A DNA stretch of 64,000 nt from DASUPK01 sp963795665 (GTDB lineage: Bacteria; Actinomycetota; Thermoleophilia; Solirubrobacterales; 70-9). The notes below the pieces were generated by a model, which worked only from the letters and a program-made list of their open reading frames with translations, had not been told where the DNA came from and ran no database searches. The DNA is taken from assembly GCA_963795665.1 (NCBI GenBank), contig CAWCIP010000003.1, positions 186,001 through 250,000 of the forward strand, written 5' to 3'. A program made the position numbers and the translations under genes. This document shows, in pieces, positions 37,086-46,458 of the stretch (position 1 is its first letter; every line of letters begins with the position of its first letter).

Positions 37086-38120
37086 CTAGGGGACGAGCAC
37101 GACCTTGCCGATGTTCCGGCGCTCGGCGATGAACGTGTGGGCCTCGCCCGCACGATCGAAGGGAAAGGCCTCCGCGATCACCGGATCGATCGAGATCGTG
37201 CCGGCATCGAGCTCCTTGTTGAACGCCTCGAGCACGCGATCGAGCCCCTCCCGGTCCTGCCAGGCGAGCATGTTGAGCCCGAAGATGCCCTTGTTCTCGC
37301 TCATGAGCTGGAGGCTCTTCCACCAGGGCACGGTCGCGAACGGCATCCGGGCCAGGCTGGCAAATAGCTTCTTCATGTCCCGACCTGTGCCGGTAGAGGC
37401 CTCGGAGAGCCCGTACATGATCAGCCTGCCACCCTCGCGCAGCAGGCGATAGTCCTTGCGGAAGTTGGTCGGCCCGGTGGCATCCATGATCACGTCGACG
37501 CCCTCACCATCCGTGATCCGCACGATCTCCTGCTCGAAATCCCGGGTGCGGTAGTCGATCGCGTGCTGCACGCCCTGCTCGCGGATCGCGTCGTGCTTGG
37601 AGGCGGACGCGGTGCCGAAGATCTCGGCGCCGCGGGAGCGGGCAATCTGAGTGGCGGAGATCCCGACACCGCCGGCGGCCGCGTGGATCAGCACCCGATC
37701 CCCCTCGCGCAGCCCGCCCATCATCACCAGCGCCACATAGGAGGTCGAGTAGTTGACGGGGAAGGCGGCGCCCTGCTCGTAGGTGAAGCCGTCCGGCAAC
37801 GGGAAGACCTGGTTCTCCGGGACCGTGACCATCGACGCCTGACCCCCGAAACGCGTGCCGGCCATCACCTTGTCGCCGGCTTTCACGGACTCCACCCCAT
37901 CGCCCACGGACTCGACATCGCCGGCGACCTCGTAACCGACGACGCAGGGTGGCTTGGGCGCCTCCGGATAAAGGCCGACGCGCGCCATCGTGTCGGCGAA
38001 GTTGATCCCCGCAGCCTTCACGTCGATGCGCACCTCGCCAGGGCCGACCGGTGGATCGGGGCGTTCCTGCACCTGGAGGACCTCGGGGCCTCCATGGCCG
38101 GTGATCACGACCGCCCTCAT
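37086..38120 (-). CDS. Zinc-independent quinone oxidoreductase (MDR family)
   Basis: The 344-residue medium-chain reductase lacks the catalytic-zinc Cys/His set. It has KAAGINFADTMARVGLYP and VVGYEVAGDVESVG in the N-terminal domain, AAFPVNYSTSYVAL, and the NADPH-binding AAAGGVGISATQIARSRGAEIFGTASASKH. It likely reduces quinones or enones with NADPH. It starts 9 bp upstream-side of the serA stop, so it may be transcribed with serC-serA. Confidence 0.9.
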   Translation of the reverse strand: MRAVVITGHGGPEVLQVQERPDPPVGPGEVRIDVKAAGINFADTMARVGLYPEAPKPPCVVGYEVAGDVESVGDGVESVKAGDKVMAGTRFGGQASMVTVPENQVFPLPDGFTYEQGAAFPVNYSTSYVALVMMGGLREGDRVLIHAAAGGVGISATQIARSRGAEIFGTASASKHDAIREQGVQHAIDYRTRDFEQEIVRITDGEGVDVIMDATGPTNFRKDYRLLREGGRLIMYGLSEASTGTGRDMKKLFASLARMPFATVPWWKSLQLMSENKGIFGLNMLAWQDREGLDRVLEAFNKELDAGTISIDPVIAEAFPFDRAGEAHTFIAERRNIGKVVLVP

Positions 38121-38129
38121 GGGTTGACC

Positions 38130-39710
38130 CTACAGCGAGACCGCGCGTCCGACCGAGAAGCCGTCCAGCTCGAGGATCCGGTCGATCGTGCCGGGGTTGA
38201 CGGGGGCATCCGTGGTCAGCGCCATGACCGCCGTCTCGCCGTCGGGCTCGGCGCCGACCGCGGCGGAGACGATGTTGACGCTCTCCTCGCCGAAGATCGT
38301 CCCGACCCGGCCGATCATTCCCGGCTGGTCGGTGTAGCGGAAGATCGCCAGGTGCTCGGCGAACGGGAGGTAGAAGTCCTCCCCCCAGACCCGCGCCAGG
38401 TAGGGAATGTTCCGGGGCCCAACGCCGGTGCCGGCGACCTCGACCACCTCGTCGCCCGCGTGAAGCCGCACGACGACCAGCTCTGTGAAGTCCTCCGAGC
38501 CGGCATCGCTCGTCTCGGTCAGCTCGATGCCCCGCTCCTCGGCCATGTGGGGACCGTTGACGAGGTTGACCGGCTCCTCCGTGTGGCCGGCGAGGATCCC
38601 GACGAGCGCGGCGATGCCGAGGATGCGCGTGTCCTGGTCGGCCAGGCGCCCCCTGAACTCGACCTCCACCCGGTCGGGCGGGCCTTCCCCCAGCGCCTGC
38701 GCAAGGCGGCCGAGCTTCTCGCAGAGCGGCACGAACGGGGCGAGCTGCTCCATCACCTCGGGGCGGACCGGGGCGATGTTGACGGCGGTGGTGACCACGC
38801 CGCCCGTGAGCGCGGCCGTCACCTGCTCGGCCGTGACGACACCCGCGCGGTCCTGCGCCTCGGCGGTCGACGCACCGAGATGGGGCGTGACCACCACGTC
38901 GTCACGGTCCAGCACCGGATGGCCGCCGAAGGGCTCCTCGGGGAAGACGTCGAGTGCGGCGCCGCCGAGCTTGCCCGACTCCAGGCCCTCGACCAGGGCG
39001 TCGAGGTCGATCAGCTCCCCGCGCGCGCAGTTGACGATCCGGGCGCCGTCGCGCATCAGCCCGATCGCCGCGGCGTCGATGAAGTTGAGGGTCTCCTCGG
39101 TCTTCGGGAGATGGAGCGTGATGAAGTCGGCGCGGGCGTAGAGATCGGTGGGGTCGTCGACTCCCTCGGCGCCCAGCTCCCTGAAGCGCTCAGCCGTTAC
39201 GAACTTGTCGTAGGCGACGACCTGCATGTCGAACGCCTGGGCACGCGCGGCGACCAGCTGGCCGATCCGGCCGAAGCCGAGGACGCCCAGGGTCTTCCCG
39301 TAGAGCTCCGTCCCCTTGAAGCTGGCGCGGTCCCACTGGCCGCCGGACAGCGAGGCATGCGCCTGCGGGATCTTCCGGCAAAGGGCGAGCATCAGGGCCA
39401 TCGTGTGCTCGGCGGCGGCAATCGAGTTCGCCTCGGGCGCATTCGCGACGACGATGCCGCGCTTGGTGGCTGCGTCCACATCGACGTTGTCGACTCCGGT
39501 CCCAGCCCGTCCGATCACCTTGAGCCGCTCGGCGCGCTCGATCAGCTCCGGAGTGAGCTTGGTGGCGGATCGGATCAGGATGCCGTCGAACTCGCCGATC
39601 CTCTCGACCAGCTCGTCCCCGTCCCAGTCCAGGCCGAGCTCCACGTCGAAGCGCTCGCGCAGCAGCTCGACGCCGGTCTCGGCGATCTTCTCCTTGACCA
39701 GTACCTTCAT
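38130..39710 (-). CDS. serA: D-3-phosphoglycerate dehydrogenase (long form)
   Basis: The 526-residue first enzyme of serine synthesis has a D-2-hydroxyacid dehydrogenase core (VIGRAGTGVDNVDVDAATKRGI, LGVLGFGRIGQLVAARAQAF, NCARGELIDLDAL, PHLGASTAEAQDRAG), then an allosteric substrate-binding intervening domain and a C-terminal ACT domain (LAIFRYTDQPGMIGRVGTIFGEESVNI), the actinobacterial type-1 arrangement. The ATG overlaps the serC stop as ATGA. Serine feedback through the ACT domain is expected from the family. Confidence 0.96.
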   Translation of the reverse strand: MKVLVKEKIAETGVELLRERFDVELGLDWDGDELVERIGEFDGILIRSATKLTPELIERAERLKVIGRAGTGVDNVDVDAATKRGIVVANAPEANSIAAAEHTMALMLALCRKIPQAHASLSGGQWDRASFKGTELYGKTLGVLGFGRIGQLVAARAQAFDMQVVAYDKFVTAERFRELGAEGVDDPTDLYARADFITLHLPKTEETLNFIDAAAIGLMRDGARIVNCARGELIDLDALVEGLESGKLGGAALDVFPEEPFGGHPVLDRDDVVVTPHLGASTAEAQDRAGVVTAEQVTAALTGGVVTTAVNIAPVRPEVMEQLAPFVPLCEKLGRLAQALGEGPPDRVEVEFRGRLADQDTRILGIAALVGILAGHTEEPVNLVNGPHMAEERGIELTETSDAGSEDFTELVVVRLHAGDEVVEVAGTGVGPRNIPYLARVWGEDFYLPFAEHLAIFRYTDQPGMIGRVGTIFGEESVNIVSAAVGAEPDGETAVMALTTDAPVNPGTIDRILELDGFSVGRAVSL

Positions 39711-40843
39711 CGCCGCACCTCGTCCGCGTTCTCCAGAACCCAGTCGATACACGCGGTGAGCGCCTCGACATCGCCCGGGTCGACGGCGGGGAACATGCCG
39801 ATCCGCAGCTGGTTGCGGCCCAGCTTCCGGTACGGCTCGGTGTCGACGATGCCGTTCGCACGAAGCGTCCCGGCCAGGGCCGCGGCGTCGATCTCGTCCG
39901 CGAAGTCGATGGTCCCCACCACCAGGGACCGCTTTTCCGGATCGGTCACGAAGGGGGACGCCACCTCCGATGCCTCCGCCCACCCGTAGAGGTGGCGCGA
40001 CGACGCAAGGCTGCGCGAGACTCCGAACTCGAGTCCGCCGCCCTCCAGCAGCCAGTCGATCTGATCCGCGAGCAGAAAGAGGGTTGCCAGCGCCGGCGTG
40101 TTGTAGGTCTGGTCCTTGCGCGAGTTCTCCAGCGCGGTCGCGAGCGAGAGGAACGCGGGCTGCCAGCGGCCATCCGCGCCGTCGAGCTGCTCGATGCGCG
40201 CGATCGCCGCGGGGCTCAGGATCGCCAGCCAGAGCCCGCCGTCCGCGGCGAAGGCCTTCTGGGGAGCGAAGTAGTACGCGTCGGCGTCCTCGATCTCGAC
40301 CGGCAGGCCCCCGGCGCCCGAGGTGGCGTCGATCAGCACGAGGCTCTCCCCCAGGCCGTCGGGCCGTTCCACGGGAAGCATCACGCCGGTCGAGGTTTCG
40401 TTGTGGGCCCAGGCGATCACGTCCGCCTCCGGGTCGGCGGCCGGAGCGGGGGCGTCGCCGGGCTCGGCCTCGATCAGGATCGGGTCGGCCAGAAAGGGCG
40501 CGCCCGCCGTCGCCTTGGCGAACTTCGACGAGAACTCGCCATAGGTCAGGTGCAGGGCCCGCTCGCGCACGATCGAGGTGGCTGCGGCGTCCCAGAAGGC
40601 GGTGGTGCCGCCATTGCCCAGCGCGACCTCGTAGCCATCAGGGAGGTCGAAGAGCTCGCCGAGTCCCGCCCGGATCCGGGCGACGAGGTCCTTCACGGGC
40701 GCCTGCCGATGGGAGGTGCCGACCAGCTGGTTCTGGCTCGCCAGCTCGGCGAGCGCCTCGGGCCTCACCTTCGAGGGACCGCAGCCGAACCGGCCGTCGG
40801 CCGGCTTCAGGGCATCGGGGATCTCAACAATCGTTCGTGTCAT
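39707..40843 (-). CDS. serC: Phosphoserine aminotransferase
   Basis: The 378-residue class V PLP aminotransferase converts 3-phosphohydroxypyruvate to phosphoserine. GCGPSKVRPEAL, GTSHRQAPVKDL and GNGGTTAFWDAA are the substrate/cofactor regions; AYYFAPQKAFAADGG holds the Schiff-base Lys. The form resembles the actinobacterial SerC group. I chose the ATG at 40843 over an adjacent TTG. It overlaps serA by 4 nt and is co-transcribed with it. Confidence 0.94.
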   Translation of the reverse strand: MTRTIVEIPDALKPADGRFGCGPSKVRPEALAELASQNQLVGTSHRQAPVKDLVARIRAGLGELFDLPDGYEVALGNGGTTAFWDAAATSIVRERALHLTYGEFSSKFAKATAGAPFLADPILIEAEPGDAPAPAADPEADVIAWAHNETSTGVMLPVERPDGLGESLVLIDATSGAGGLPVEIEDADAYYFAPQKAFAADGGLWLAILSPAAIARIEQLDGADGRWQPAFLSLATALENSRKDQTYNTPALATLFLLADQIDWLLEGGGLEFGVSRSLASSRHLYGWAEASEVASPFVTDPEKRSLVVGTIDFADEIDAAALAGTLRANGIVDTEPYRKLGRNQLRIGMFPAVDPGDVEALTACIDWVLENADEVRR

Positions 40844-40969
40844 CAATTCAGCGTATTAGGCGGTAACGCTGGACCGCCCGCCGTAGCGTCGGTTACTGTG
40901 GCTGGGCGTCCGAGGGGCCGGCTTCGCCGGGGGCGCGTAGATCCCCGAGACCTCGACCTGGAGAGATAT

Positions 40970-41599
40970 ATGTACCCCATCAGCTACGACGCCGACCCTG
41001 CCCTGGAGGGCAGGAACCGGCTAACCAGTTTCTTCCGATACATCGTCGCGATCCCCTGGTTGATCGTCGCGAGCATCTACGGCTTCGTCGCCGAGATCGT
41101 CGCGGTGATCGCCTGGTTCGCGATCGTCTTCACCGGCAAGTATCCGGAGGGCCTCTACAACTTCAATGCGGGCTACCTGCGGATGATCAGCAGGGTGTAC
41201 GGATTCGAGTATCTGCTCAACGACGAGTGGCCGCCGTTCGGCGGTGACGATGACCCGAATTACCCGGTCCGCGTCGGCGTCCCGCCCCCGCTCGATGAGT
41301 ACGACCGGCTCAAGACCGGTCTGCGCCTGATCATCGGGATCCCCGTTTGGCTGCTGGCCATCGTCCAGTCGATCATCCTGAGCGTCTGCGCGATCATCGC
41401 TTGGTTCGTGATCCTGTTCACCGGCAAGCTCCCGGAGGGCCTGTTCAACCCGATGCGCTCCGCGATCGCGTACCTGACCAGGGGAACCGGTTACTTCCTC
41501 CTGCTCACCGAGGACTACCCGCCGTTCTCGTATGAGGAGGGCGGCGCGACCCCGCCGGCCGGGCAGATCGGCAGCGAGTCCGAGACCCGCCAGGCCTAG
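40970..41599 (+). CDS. DUF4389 membrane protein, copy 1
   Basis: The 209-residue protein has two similar halves, each with a hydrophobic pair followed by a WFAIVFTGKYPEGLYNFN-type motif (second half WFVILFTGKLPEGLFN), the hallmark of DUF4389. GGAG precedes the ATG by a good distance. The function is unknown. It is followed by a paralogue (41672-42256), so the pair is a tandem duplication on top of an internal one. Confidence 0.85.
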   Translation: MYPISYDADPALEGRNRLTSFFRYIVAIPWLIVASIYGFVAEIVAVIAWFAIVFTGKYPEGLYNFNAGYLRMISRVYGFEYLLNDEWPPFGGDDDPNYPVRVGVPPPLDEYDRLKTGLRLIIGIPVWLLAIVQSIILSVCAIIAWFVILFTGKLPEGLFNPMRSAIAYLTRGTGYFLLLTEDYPPFSYEEGGATPPAGQIGSESETRQA

Positions 41600-41625
41600 A
41601 GGCAGGCAAGGCATTCGCTGGAATT

Positions 41626-41650
41626 GGGGCCCGGCCTCAGGCCGGGCCCC
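41626..41650 (+). terminator. GC-rich 11-bp hairpin between the DUF4389 paralogues
   Basis: GGGGCCCGGCC and GGCCGGGCCCC form a perfect 11-bp stem with a TCA loop. No T-tract follows, so it may attenuate or stabilise the mRNA rather than terminate transcription outright. Confidence 0.5.
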
Positions 41651-41671
41651 AGCCAGCTCCAGGGAATCCAC

Positions 41672-42256
41672 ATGTATCCGGTCAAATACGAGGCGGACTA
41701 CGCCGAGGAACGCAAGCGCTGGCGCACCGGCTTCCGCTTCATCGTCGCTATTCCGTGGCTGGTGCTCGGCAGCGCCTACGTGACCGCCGCCTTCATCGTC
41801 GCGTTCATGGCCTGGTTCGCGATCGTCTTCACCGGTCGATACCCGGAGAGCCTCTACAACTTCAACGCCGGCGTCCTGCGCTTCATCGCCCGCTCCAACG
41901 CCTTCCTCTGGCTGCAGACCGACGAGTGGCCGCCATTCGCCTTCGAGCAGGGGCCCGAGTATCCGATCCGAGCTCCGGTCGATCCCGTCCAGGCGCGCTA
42001 CAACCGCGCCAAGACCGGCTTCCGCCTGATCCTCGGGTTCCCGGTGTTCTTCATGCTCTACCTGATCGGCTCGCTGTATCCGATCGCCGGGATGATCGCC
42101 TGGTTCCACATCGTCTTCACCGGTCGCACCTCGCCCGGGACGCACAACGCTCTCAGCTACGGGCTCGCCTACACCCTCCGTTCGAACGCCTATTTCCTGC
42201 TGATGACCGAGACCCTGCCGCCGATCTCCGCGCAGGATCCCGTGACCAGCGCCTGA
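41672..42256 (+). CDS. DUF4389 membrane protein, copy 2
   Basis: This 194-residue paralogue of the preceding gene shares the MYP(I/V).Y start, FIVAIPWLV, WFAIVFTGRYPESLYNFN, the linker EYPIRAPVDPVQARYNRAKTGFRLI and WFHIVFTGRTSPGTHN. Both proteins have about four membrane helices. The ATG at 41672 matches copy 1's N-terminus. The function is unknown. Confidence 0.85.
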   Translation: MYPVKYEADYAEERKRWRTGFRFIVAIPWLVLGSAYVTAAFIVAFMAWFAIVFTGRYPESLYNFNAGVLRFIARSNAFLWLQTDEWPPFAFEQGPEYPIRAPVDPVQARYNRAKTGFRLILGFPVFFMLYLIGSLYPIAGMIAWFHIVFTGRTSPGTHNALSYGLAYTLRSNAYFLLMTETLPPISAQDPVTSA

Positions 42257-42261
42257 CCGCG

Positions 42262-42675
42262 ATGGCGGACGGCGTGACACGAGGCGAGGGCTGGGCGGCG
42301 GCACCCGACCTGGACGCGCTGGGCGAGGGCTATGGCTTCCGCAAGCTCCGGCGCGAGCTCGACGTGACGGAGTTCGGCGTCAACGTGATCACCATCCCTC
42401 CCGGCTACTCGACTGGCGGCCACTACCACGAGCGCCAGCAGGAGCTCTACTTCGTGCACCGAGGGGCGATCGAGATGACCTTCGGCGACGGCGCGAAGGC
42501 CGAGCTGCGCGAGGGCGGCGCCGCGCGGGTCGACGCGGCGACCGTTCGCTCCGTGCGCAACCTGAGCGAGACGGAGGACGCGCAGTACCTGATCGTCGGC
42601 GCCGAGGCCGGTTACGTCGGCCGCGACGCTCACGTGCCCGAGGGTGAGACGAACCCTCGCGGCCCAGGGTTCTAA
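42262..42675 (+). CDS. Small single-domain cupin protein
   Basis: The 137-residue cupin has IPPGYSTGGHYHERQQELYFVHRGAIEM as motif 1 (two His and a Glu as metal ligands) and a weaker motif 2 near VRSVRNLSETEDAQYL. It starts 5 bp after the DUF4389 stop and is probably co-transcribed. It could bind a metal and a small ligand; no specific activity is evident. Confidence 0.8.
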   Translation: MADGVTRGEGWAAAPDLDALGEGYGFRKLRRELDVTEFGVNVITIPPGYSTGGHYHERQQELYFVHRGAIEMTFGDGAKAELREGGAARVDAATVRSVRNLSETEDAQYLIVGAEAGYVGRDAHVPEGETNPRGPGF

Positions 42676-42755
42676 TCACACGCCGCCCGGTCATCTAGCG
42701 TGTGTCTGGAATCGGGCGCCACCCCTGATGCCCGATCGCAAAAGAGGGAGAGAGA

Positions 42756-43136
42756 ATGACGTTTAGCGAAGCGGTGAAGGACGGCTTCGATCACTACACG
42801 AAGTTCGACGGCAGGGCCGGGAGACCGGCCTACTGGTGGTGGTTCCTGTTCGCGATCCTGGTCGGGATCGGCGCCAACATAATCGACGCCATCATCGGCA
42901 GCTTCGGTGTGGTGAGCGGGCTCGCGGCGCTGGCGCTCCTGCTGCCGGGGCTCTCGGTCGCGATCCGCCGAATGCACGACATCAACCGGAGCGGCTGGTG
43001 GATCCTGATCTTCATCGTCCCGATCCTCGGCTTCATCCTCTGGCTCGTTTGGTTCCTGCGCGAGGGCGATCCGGGCGAGAACGACTATGGCCCGCCTCCG
43101 GCTGCCAGCACCGCGCCGATGGCCGGCACCGCCTAG
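42756..43136 (+). CDS. DUF805 membrane protein
   Basis: The 126-residue protein has KFDGRAGRPAYWWWFLFAILV near the N-terminus and LPGLSVAIRRMHDINRSGWWILI, which are DUF805 hallmarks, with about three or four helices and a Pro/Ala-rich tail. GAGAGAG precedes the ATG. The function is unknown. Confidence 0.88.
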   Translation: MTFSEAVKDGFDHYTKFDGRAGRPAYWWWFLFAILVGIGANIIDAIIGSFGVVSGLAALALLLPGLSVAIRRMHDINRSGWWILIFIVPILGFILWLVWFLREGDPGENDYGPPPAASTAPMAGTA

Positions 43137-43150
43137 GAAAACTGGATCAG

Positions 43151-43185
43151 GGACTGAGCGCGGCCCCGCGCGGCCCGCTCAGTCC
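43151..43185. terminator. Hairpin between DUF805 and ilvC, overlapping the ilvC stop
   Basis: GGACTGAGCG and CGCTCAGTCC form a perfect 10-bp stem enclosing GGCC/GGCC. The ilvC TGA lies in one arm. On the minus side a short TTTT follows about 8 nt later. It is a likely convergent, weak intrinsic terminator. Confidence 0.5.
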
Positions 43186-44177
43186 TCGATCCAAGGCATC
43201 ATCGACCGGAGGCTCTTGCCGACCTGCTCCACCTGGGAGCCGGCGGCCTCCTCCCGCATGCGCTGGAAGTTCTCCTGGCCGGCCTCGTTCTCGGCGATCC
43301 ACTCCTTGGCGAACTCGCCTGACTGGATGTCGGCGAGGATCTTCTTCATCGCCTGACGGGTCTCGTCTGTGATCACCTTGGGGCCGCGGGTCATGTCGCC
43401 GTACTCGGCGGTGTTGGAGATCGAGTGGCGCATGCCCTGAATGCCGTGCTCGTACATCAGGTCGACGATCAGCTTGAGCTCGTGCAGGCACTCGAAGTAG
43501 GCAAGCCGCGGGTCATAGCCGGCCTCGACCAGGGTGTCGAAGCCCGCTCGGACCAGCTCGGTGGCGCCGCCGCACAGCACGGCCTGCTCGCCGAATAGGT
43601 CGGTCTCGGCCTCGTCCTTGAAGGTCGTCTCGATGATCCCGGCGCGGCCGCCGCCGATGCCGCTCGCGTACGCCAGCACCTGGTCGCGGGCGGTCCCGGT
43701 GGCGTCCTGGTGCACAGCCATCAGGCAGGGGACGCCGGCGCCCTCGACGAACTCGCGGCGGACGAGGTGGCCCGGGCCCTTCGGGGCGACCATGCCGACG
43801 TCGACGCCGGGCGGCGGCTCGATCTGGCCGAAGCGGATCGCGAAGCCGTGGGCGAACATCAGCAGGTTGCCGTCGGCGATCCCGTCGGAGATCTCCTCTC
43901 GCCAGATCTGGGCCTGCTTCTCGTCGGGGAGGAGGATCATCACCACGTCGCCCTTGCTCGCCGCGTCGGCGACGTCGAGGACCTCGAGGCCCTCGCCCTC
44001 GGCGTCGGCGCGGCTGGAGGAGTCCGGACGGAGACCGACGACGACGTCGACGCCGGAGTCCTTCAGGTTGAGAGCGTGTGCGTGGCCCTGAGAGCCGTAT
44101 CCGAGGATCGCGACGGTCTTCCCCTCCAGGACGGAGAGGTCGGCGTCCTTGTCGTAGAGAACCTCGTCGGCGGCCAT
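43179..44177 (-). CDS. ilvC: Ketol-acid reductoisomerase (class I)
   Basis: The 332-residue enzyme of valine/isoleucine synthesis has an N-terminal Rossmann motif AILGYGSQGHAHALNLKDSG and a C-terminal knotted helical domain (EVETDLFGEQAVLCGG-like AETDLFGEQAVLCGG, YFECLHELKLIVDLMYEHG). The length fits class I. The ATG at 44177 gives MAADEVLYDKDADLS, a typical N-terminus. It stands alone, away from ilvBN, followed 13 bp upstream by menE on the same strand. Confidence 0.95.
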   Translation of the reverse strand: MAADEVLYDKDADLSVLEGKTVAILGYGSQGHAHALNLKDSGVDVVVGLRPDSSSRADAEGEGLEVLDVADAASKGDVVMILLPDEKQAQIWREEISDGIADGNLLMFAHGFAIRFGQIEPPPGVDVGMVAPKGPGHLVRREFVEGAGVPCLMAVHQDATGTARDQVLAYASGIGGGRAGIIETTFKDEAETDLFGEQAVLCGGATELVRAGFDTLVEAGYDPRLAYFECLHELKLIVDLMYEHGIQGMRHSISNTAEYGDMTRGPKVITDETRQAMKKILADIQSGEFAKEWIAENEAGQENFQRMREEAAGSQVEQVGKSLRSMMPWIED

Positions 44178-44190
44178 GCGGCGGCGGATG

Positions 44191-45531
44191 CTAGCGACCG
44201 GCGGGTTCCGGCAACTGCCCGCGGAGAAGCTTCCCCGACGAGGTGCGCGGCAAGGCCGAGACGAAGTCCACCTGCTTCGGCACCTTGTACGAAGCCAGCG
44301 ATGCGGAGCAATGTGAGCGCAGATCGTCCTCGGCGGTCTCTTCGCCATCTGCCAGGACCACCAGCGCGCAGACCGCCTCCTGCCACTCCGGGTCGGGTCG
44401 GCCGACCACCGCGGCGTCGGCGACTGCCGGATGGGCCAGCAGGACCGCCTCCACCTCGGCCGGCATCACGTTCTCGCCGCCGGTGACGATCACGTCGCTG
44501 CTGCGGCCGGTGACGTAGAGGAAGCCCTCCTCGTCGATGTGGCCGAGGTCGCCGGTATGCAGCCACCCGTCCGGATCGATCGCCTCGTGTGACACGGTCG
44601 GCCCCTGGACCAGGATCTCGCCCTGCTCGATCCGGACGTGCGTAGTGAGCAGGGGCCGCCCGGCCGAGCCGACCTTGCGCTTCGCATCCTCCGTCGCGAG
44701 GGTCGTGACCTGGGAGCAGGCCTCCGTCATTCCGTAGGTCTGCACGACCGTCGCGCCGCGGTCGAGTGCCTCGCGAAGCACGTCCGGCGGGACCGGGCCG
44801 CCGCCGATCAGGATCGCCCGGGGCCGGGAGAGGTCCGCCCCGGCCTCGAGCAGCCTGATCAGCTGGGTCGGGACCAGCGAGAGCAGGCTGACGTCGCCGG
44901 TCAGGAGCGTGTCCGCCACCTGCTCGGTGTCGAATCCGTCGAGCAGCACCGCGGTGGTGCCGTAGATGACCGAGCGGAGAATGATCGAGAGCCCGGCGAC
45001 GTGGCTGAGGGGCAGGCAGCAGAGCCAGCGGTCACTCGGCTCCACGCCGATGTTGAAGGCGGAACCCACCGCACTGAACAGGAAGTTCCCGTAGGTGAGG
45101 CCGACCGGGCGCGGCGCCCCGGACGTTCCGCTGGTCAGGATCCGGCATTGGAGATCGTCCATGTCGTGCTCACCGAGCAGCGGCAGGTCCGCCTCGGTCT
45201 GGGTCAGGTCCGCGGCGTCGTTCAGGTCCACCGCCGGGCGCTCGGCGGCGAGCACAGCGGCGCGCTCCTGCTCCGTCAGCTGCGGGCTGAGCGGCAGCGC
45301 CACGGCGCCGAGCTTCATCAGGGCGTGGAGCAGCACGACCTCCTCGCGGCGCGGGTGCATCGTGAGGGCGGCGATGCCGTCCCTCCTCACCCCGTAAGCC
45401 GCGAGCCGCCTGGCGACCCAGGTCGCCTCCGCCTCGAGCTCCGCGTAGGTCACGCTGGACGCCTCCGTCACCAGCGCGGTTCGCTCGGGACAGCTCTGAG
45501 CCCGCTGCGCGAGCCAGTTGTCGAGCTTCAC
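44191..45531 (-). CDS. menE: O-succinylbenzoate-CoA ligase
   Basis: About 446 residues from a GTG at 45531. The ANL-superfamily adenylating enzyme has RILTSGTSGAPRPV (P-loop-like), VVQTYGMTEACSQV, GWLHTGDLGHIDEEGFLYVTGR and a C-terminal SGKLLR Lys. It activates o-succinylbenzoate in menaquinone synthesis; that role follows from divergent menB-menA-menC-menD next door. Upstream ATGs would overlap the menB start region and lack similarity. Confidence 0.88.
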   Translation of the reverse strand: MKLDNWLAQRAQSCPERTALVTEASSVTYAELEAEATWVARRLAAYGVRRDGIAALTMHPRREEVVLLHALMKLGAVALPLSPQLTEQERAAVLAAERPAVDLNDAADLTQTEADLPLLGEHDMDDLQCRILTSGTSGAPRPVGLTYGNFLFSAVGSAFNIGVEPSDRWLCCLPLSHVAGLSIILRSVIYGTTAVLLDGFDTEQVADTLLTGDVSLLSLVPTQLIRLLEAGADLSRPRAILIGGGPVPPDVLREALDRGATVVQTYGMTEACSQVTTLATEDAKRKVGSAGRPLLTTHVRIEQGEILVQGPTVSHEAIDPDGWLHTGDLGHIDEEGFLYVTGRSSDVIVTGGENVMPAEVEAVLLAHPAVADAAVVGRPDPEWQEAVCALVVLADGEETAEDDLRSHCSASLASYKVPKQVDFVSALPRTSSGKLLRGQLPEPAGR

Positions 45532-45570
45532 GGTCCGTAGCCTAAGAGACTCCGGCCCTGTGACGGGGCT

Positions 45571-46457
45571 ATGGTTGCCGCCGGCAGACGACACAAGGAC
45601 GCCCCCCCGAGGAGCAGCTCTACGCGCCGATCGAGTGGCGCGGCGAGGGCGACTACGAGGACATCCTCTACGAGCGCGGCGACGCGATCGCCAAGATCTC
45701 CATCAACCGGCCCGAGGTCCACAACGCCTTCCGGCCGCCCACCCTCGCCGAGCTCCGCGACGCGTTCACCCGGGCCCGCGACGACGTCGAGGTCGCCGCG
45801 ATCATCTTCACGGGCGCCGGGACCGAGGCGTTCTGCTCCGGCGGGGACCAGCGGATCCGCGGGGACGACGGCTACATCGGCGACGACGAGGTGGCCAAGC
45901 AGGGAGTCGGCCGGCTCGACGTCGGCGATCTGCACGTCCAGATCAGGCGGCTGCCGAAGCCGGTGGTCGCGATGGTCGCCGGCTACGCGGTCGGCGGCGG
46001 CCACATCCTCCACCTGGTCTGCGACCTGACGATCGCCGGGGACAACGCGGTCTTCGGGCAGACCGGTCCGCGGGTCGGGAGCTTCGACGGCGGCTTCGGC
46101 GCCTCGCTCCTGGCCCGCAACGTGGGCGTCAAGAAGGCCAAGGAGATCTGGTTCCTCTCCCGCCTCTACGACGCGCAGGAGGCGCTCGACATGGGCCTGG
46201 TCAACGCGGTGTTCCCCCTCGCCGACCTCGAGCGCGAGACGGTCGCCTGGTGCCGGGAGATGGCGGCCCTCTCCCCCCTCTCGCTGCGGCTCCTCAAGGC
46301 AAGCTTCAACGCCACCGAGGACGGCCTCGCCGGGATCCAGCAGCTCTCCCACGACGCGACGCTGCTCTTCTACATGACCGAGGAGGGCCAGGAGGGCCGC
46401 AACGCCTACCAGCAAGGACGCAGCCCGGACTTCTCCAAGTACCCGAAGAGGCCCTGA
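45571..46457 (+). CDS. menB: 1,4-Dihydroxy-2-naphthoyl-CoA synthase, apparent frameshift near the start
   Basis: The crotonase-family product has IAKISINRPEVHNAFRPPTL, FCSGGDQRIRGDDGY, YAVGGGHILHLVCDLTIAGDNAVFGQTGPRVGSFDGGFG and a C-terminal PDFSKYPKRP, all MenB-specific. The clear coding frame opens after a TGA at 45561 and has no ATG, GTG or TTG before the homology begins. The only good start, ATG 45571, is in another frame and joins the menB frame if a run of seven Cs (45602-45608) had eight. The corrected protein would be about 295 residues. This is either an assembly error or a real slippage site. Confidence 0.88.
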
Positions 46458-46458
46458 G

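Noticed and set aside
40910..40960. GCCGGCTTCGCCGGGGGC hairpin before the DUF4389 gene as another repeat copy
   Set aside because: It lacks the GGG..A-CCC stem with the unpaired A and the GATGCGA flank.
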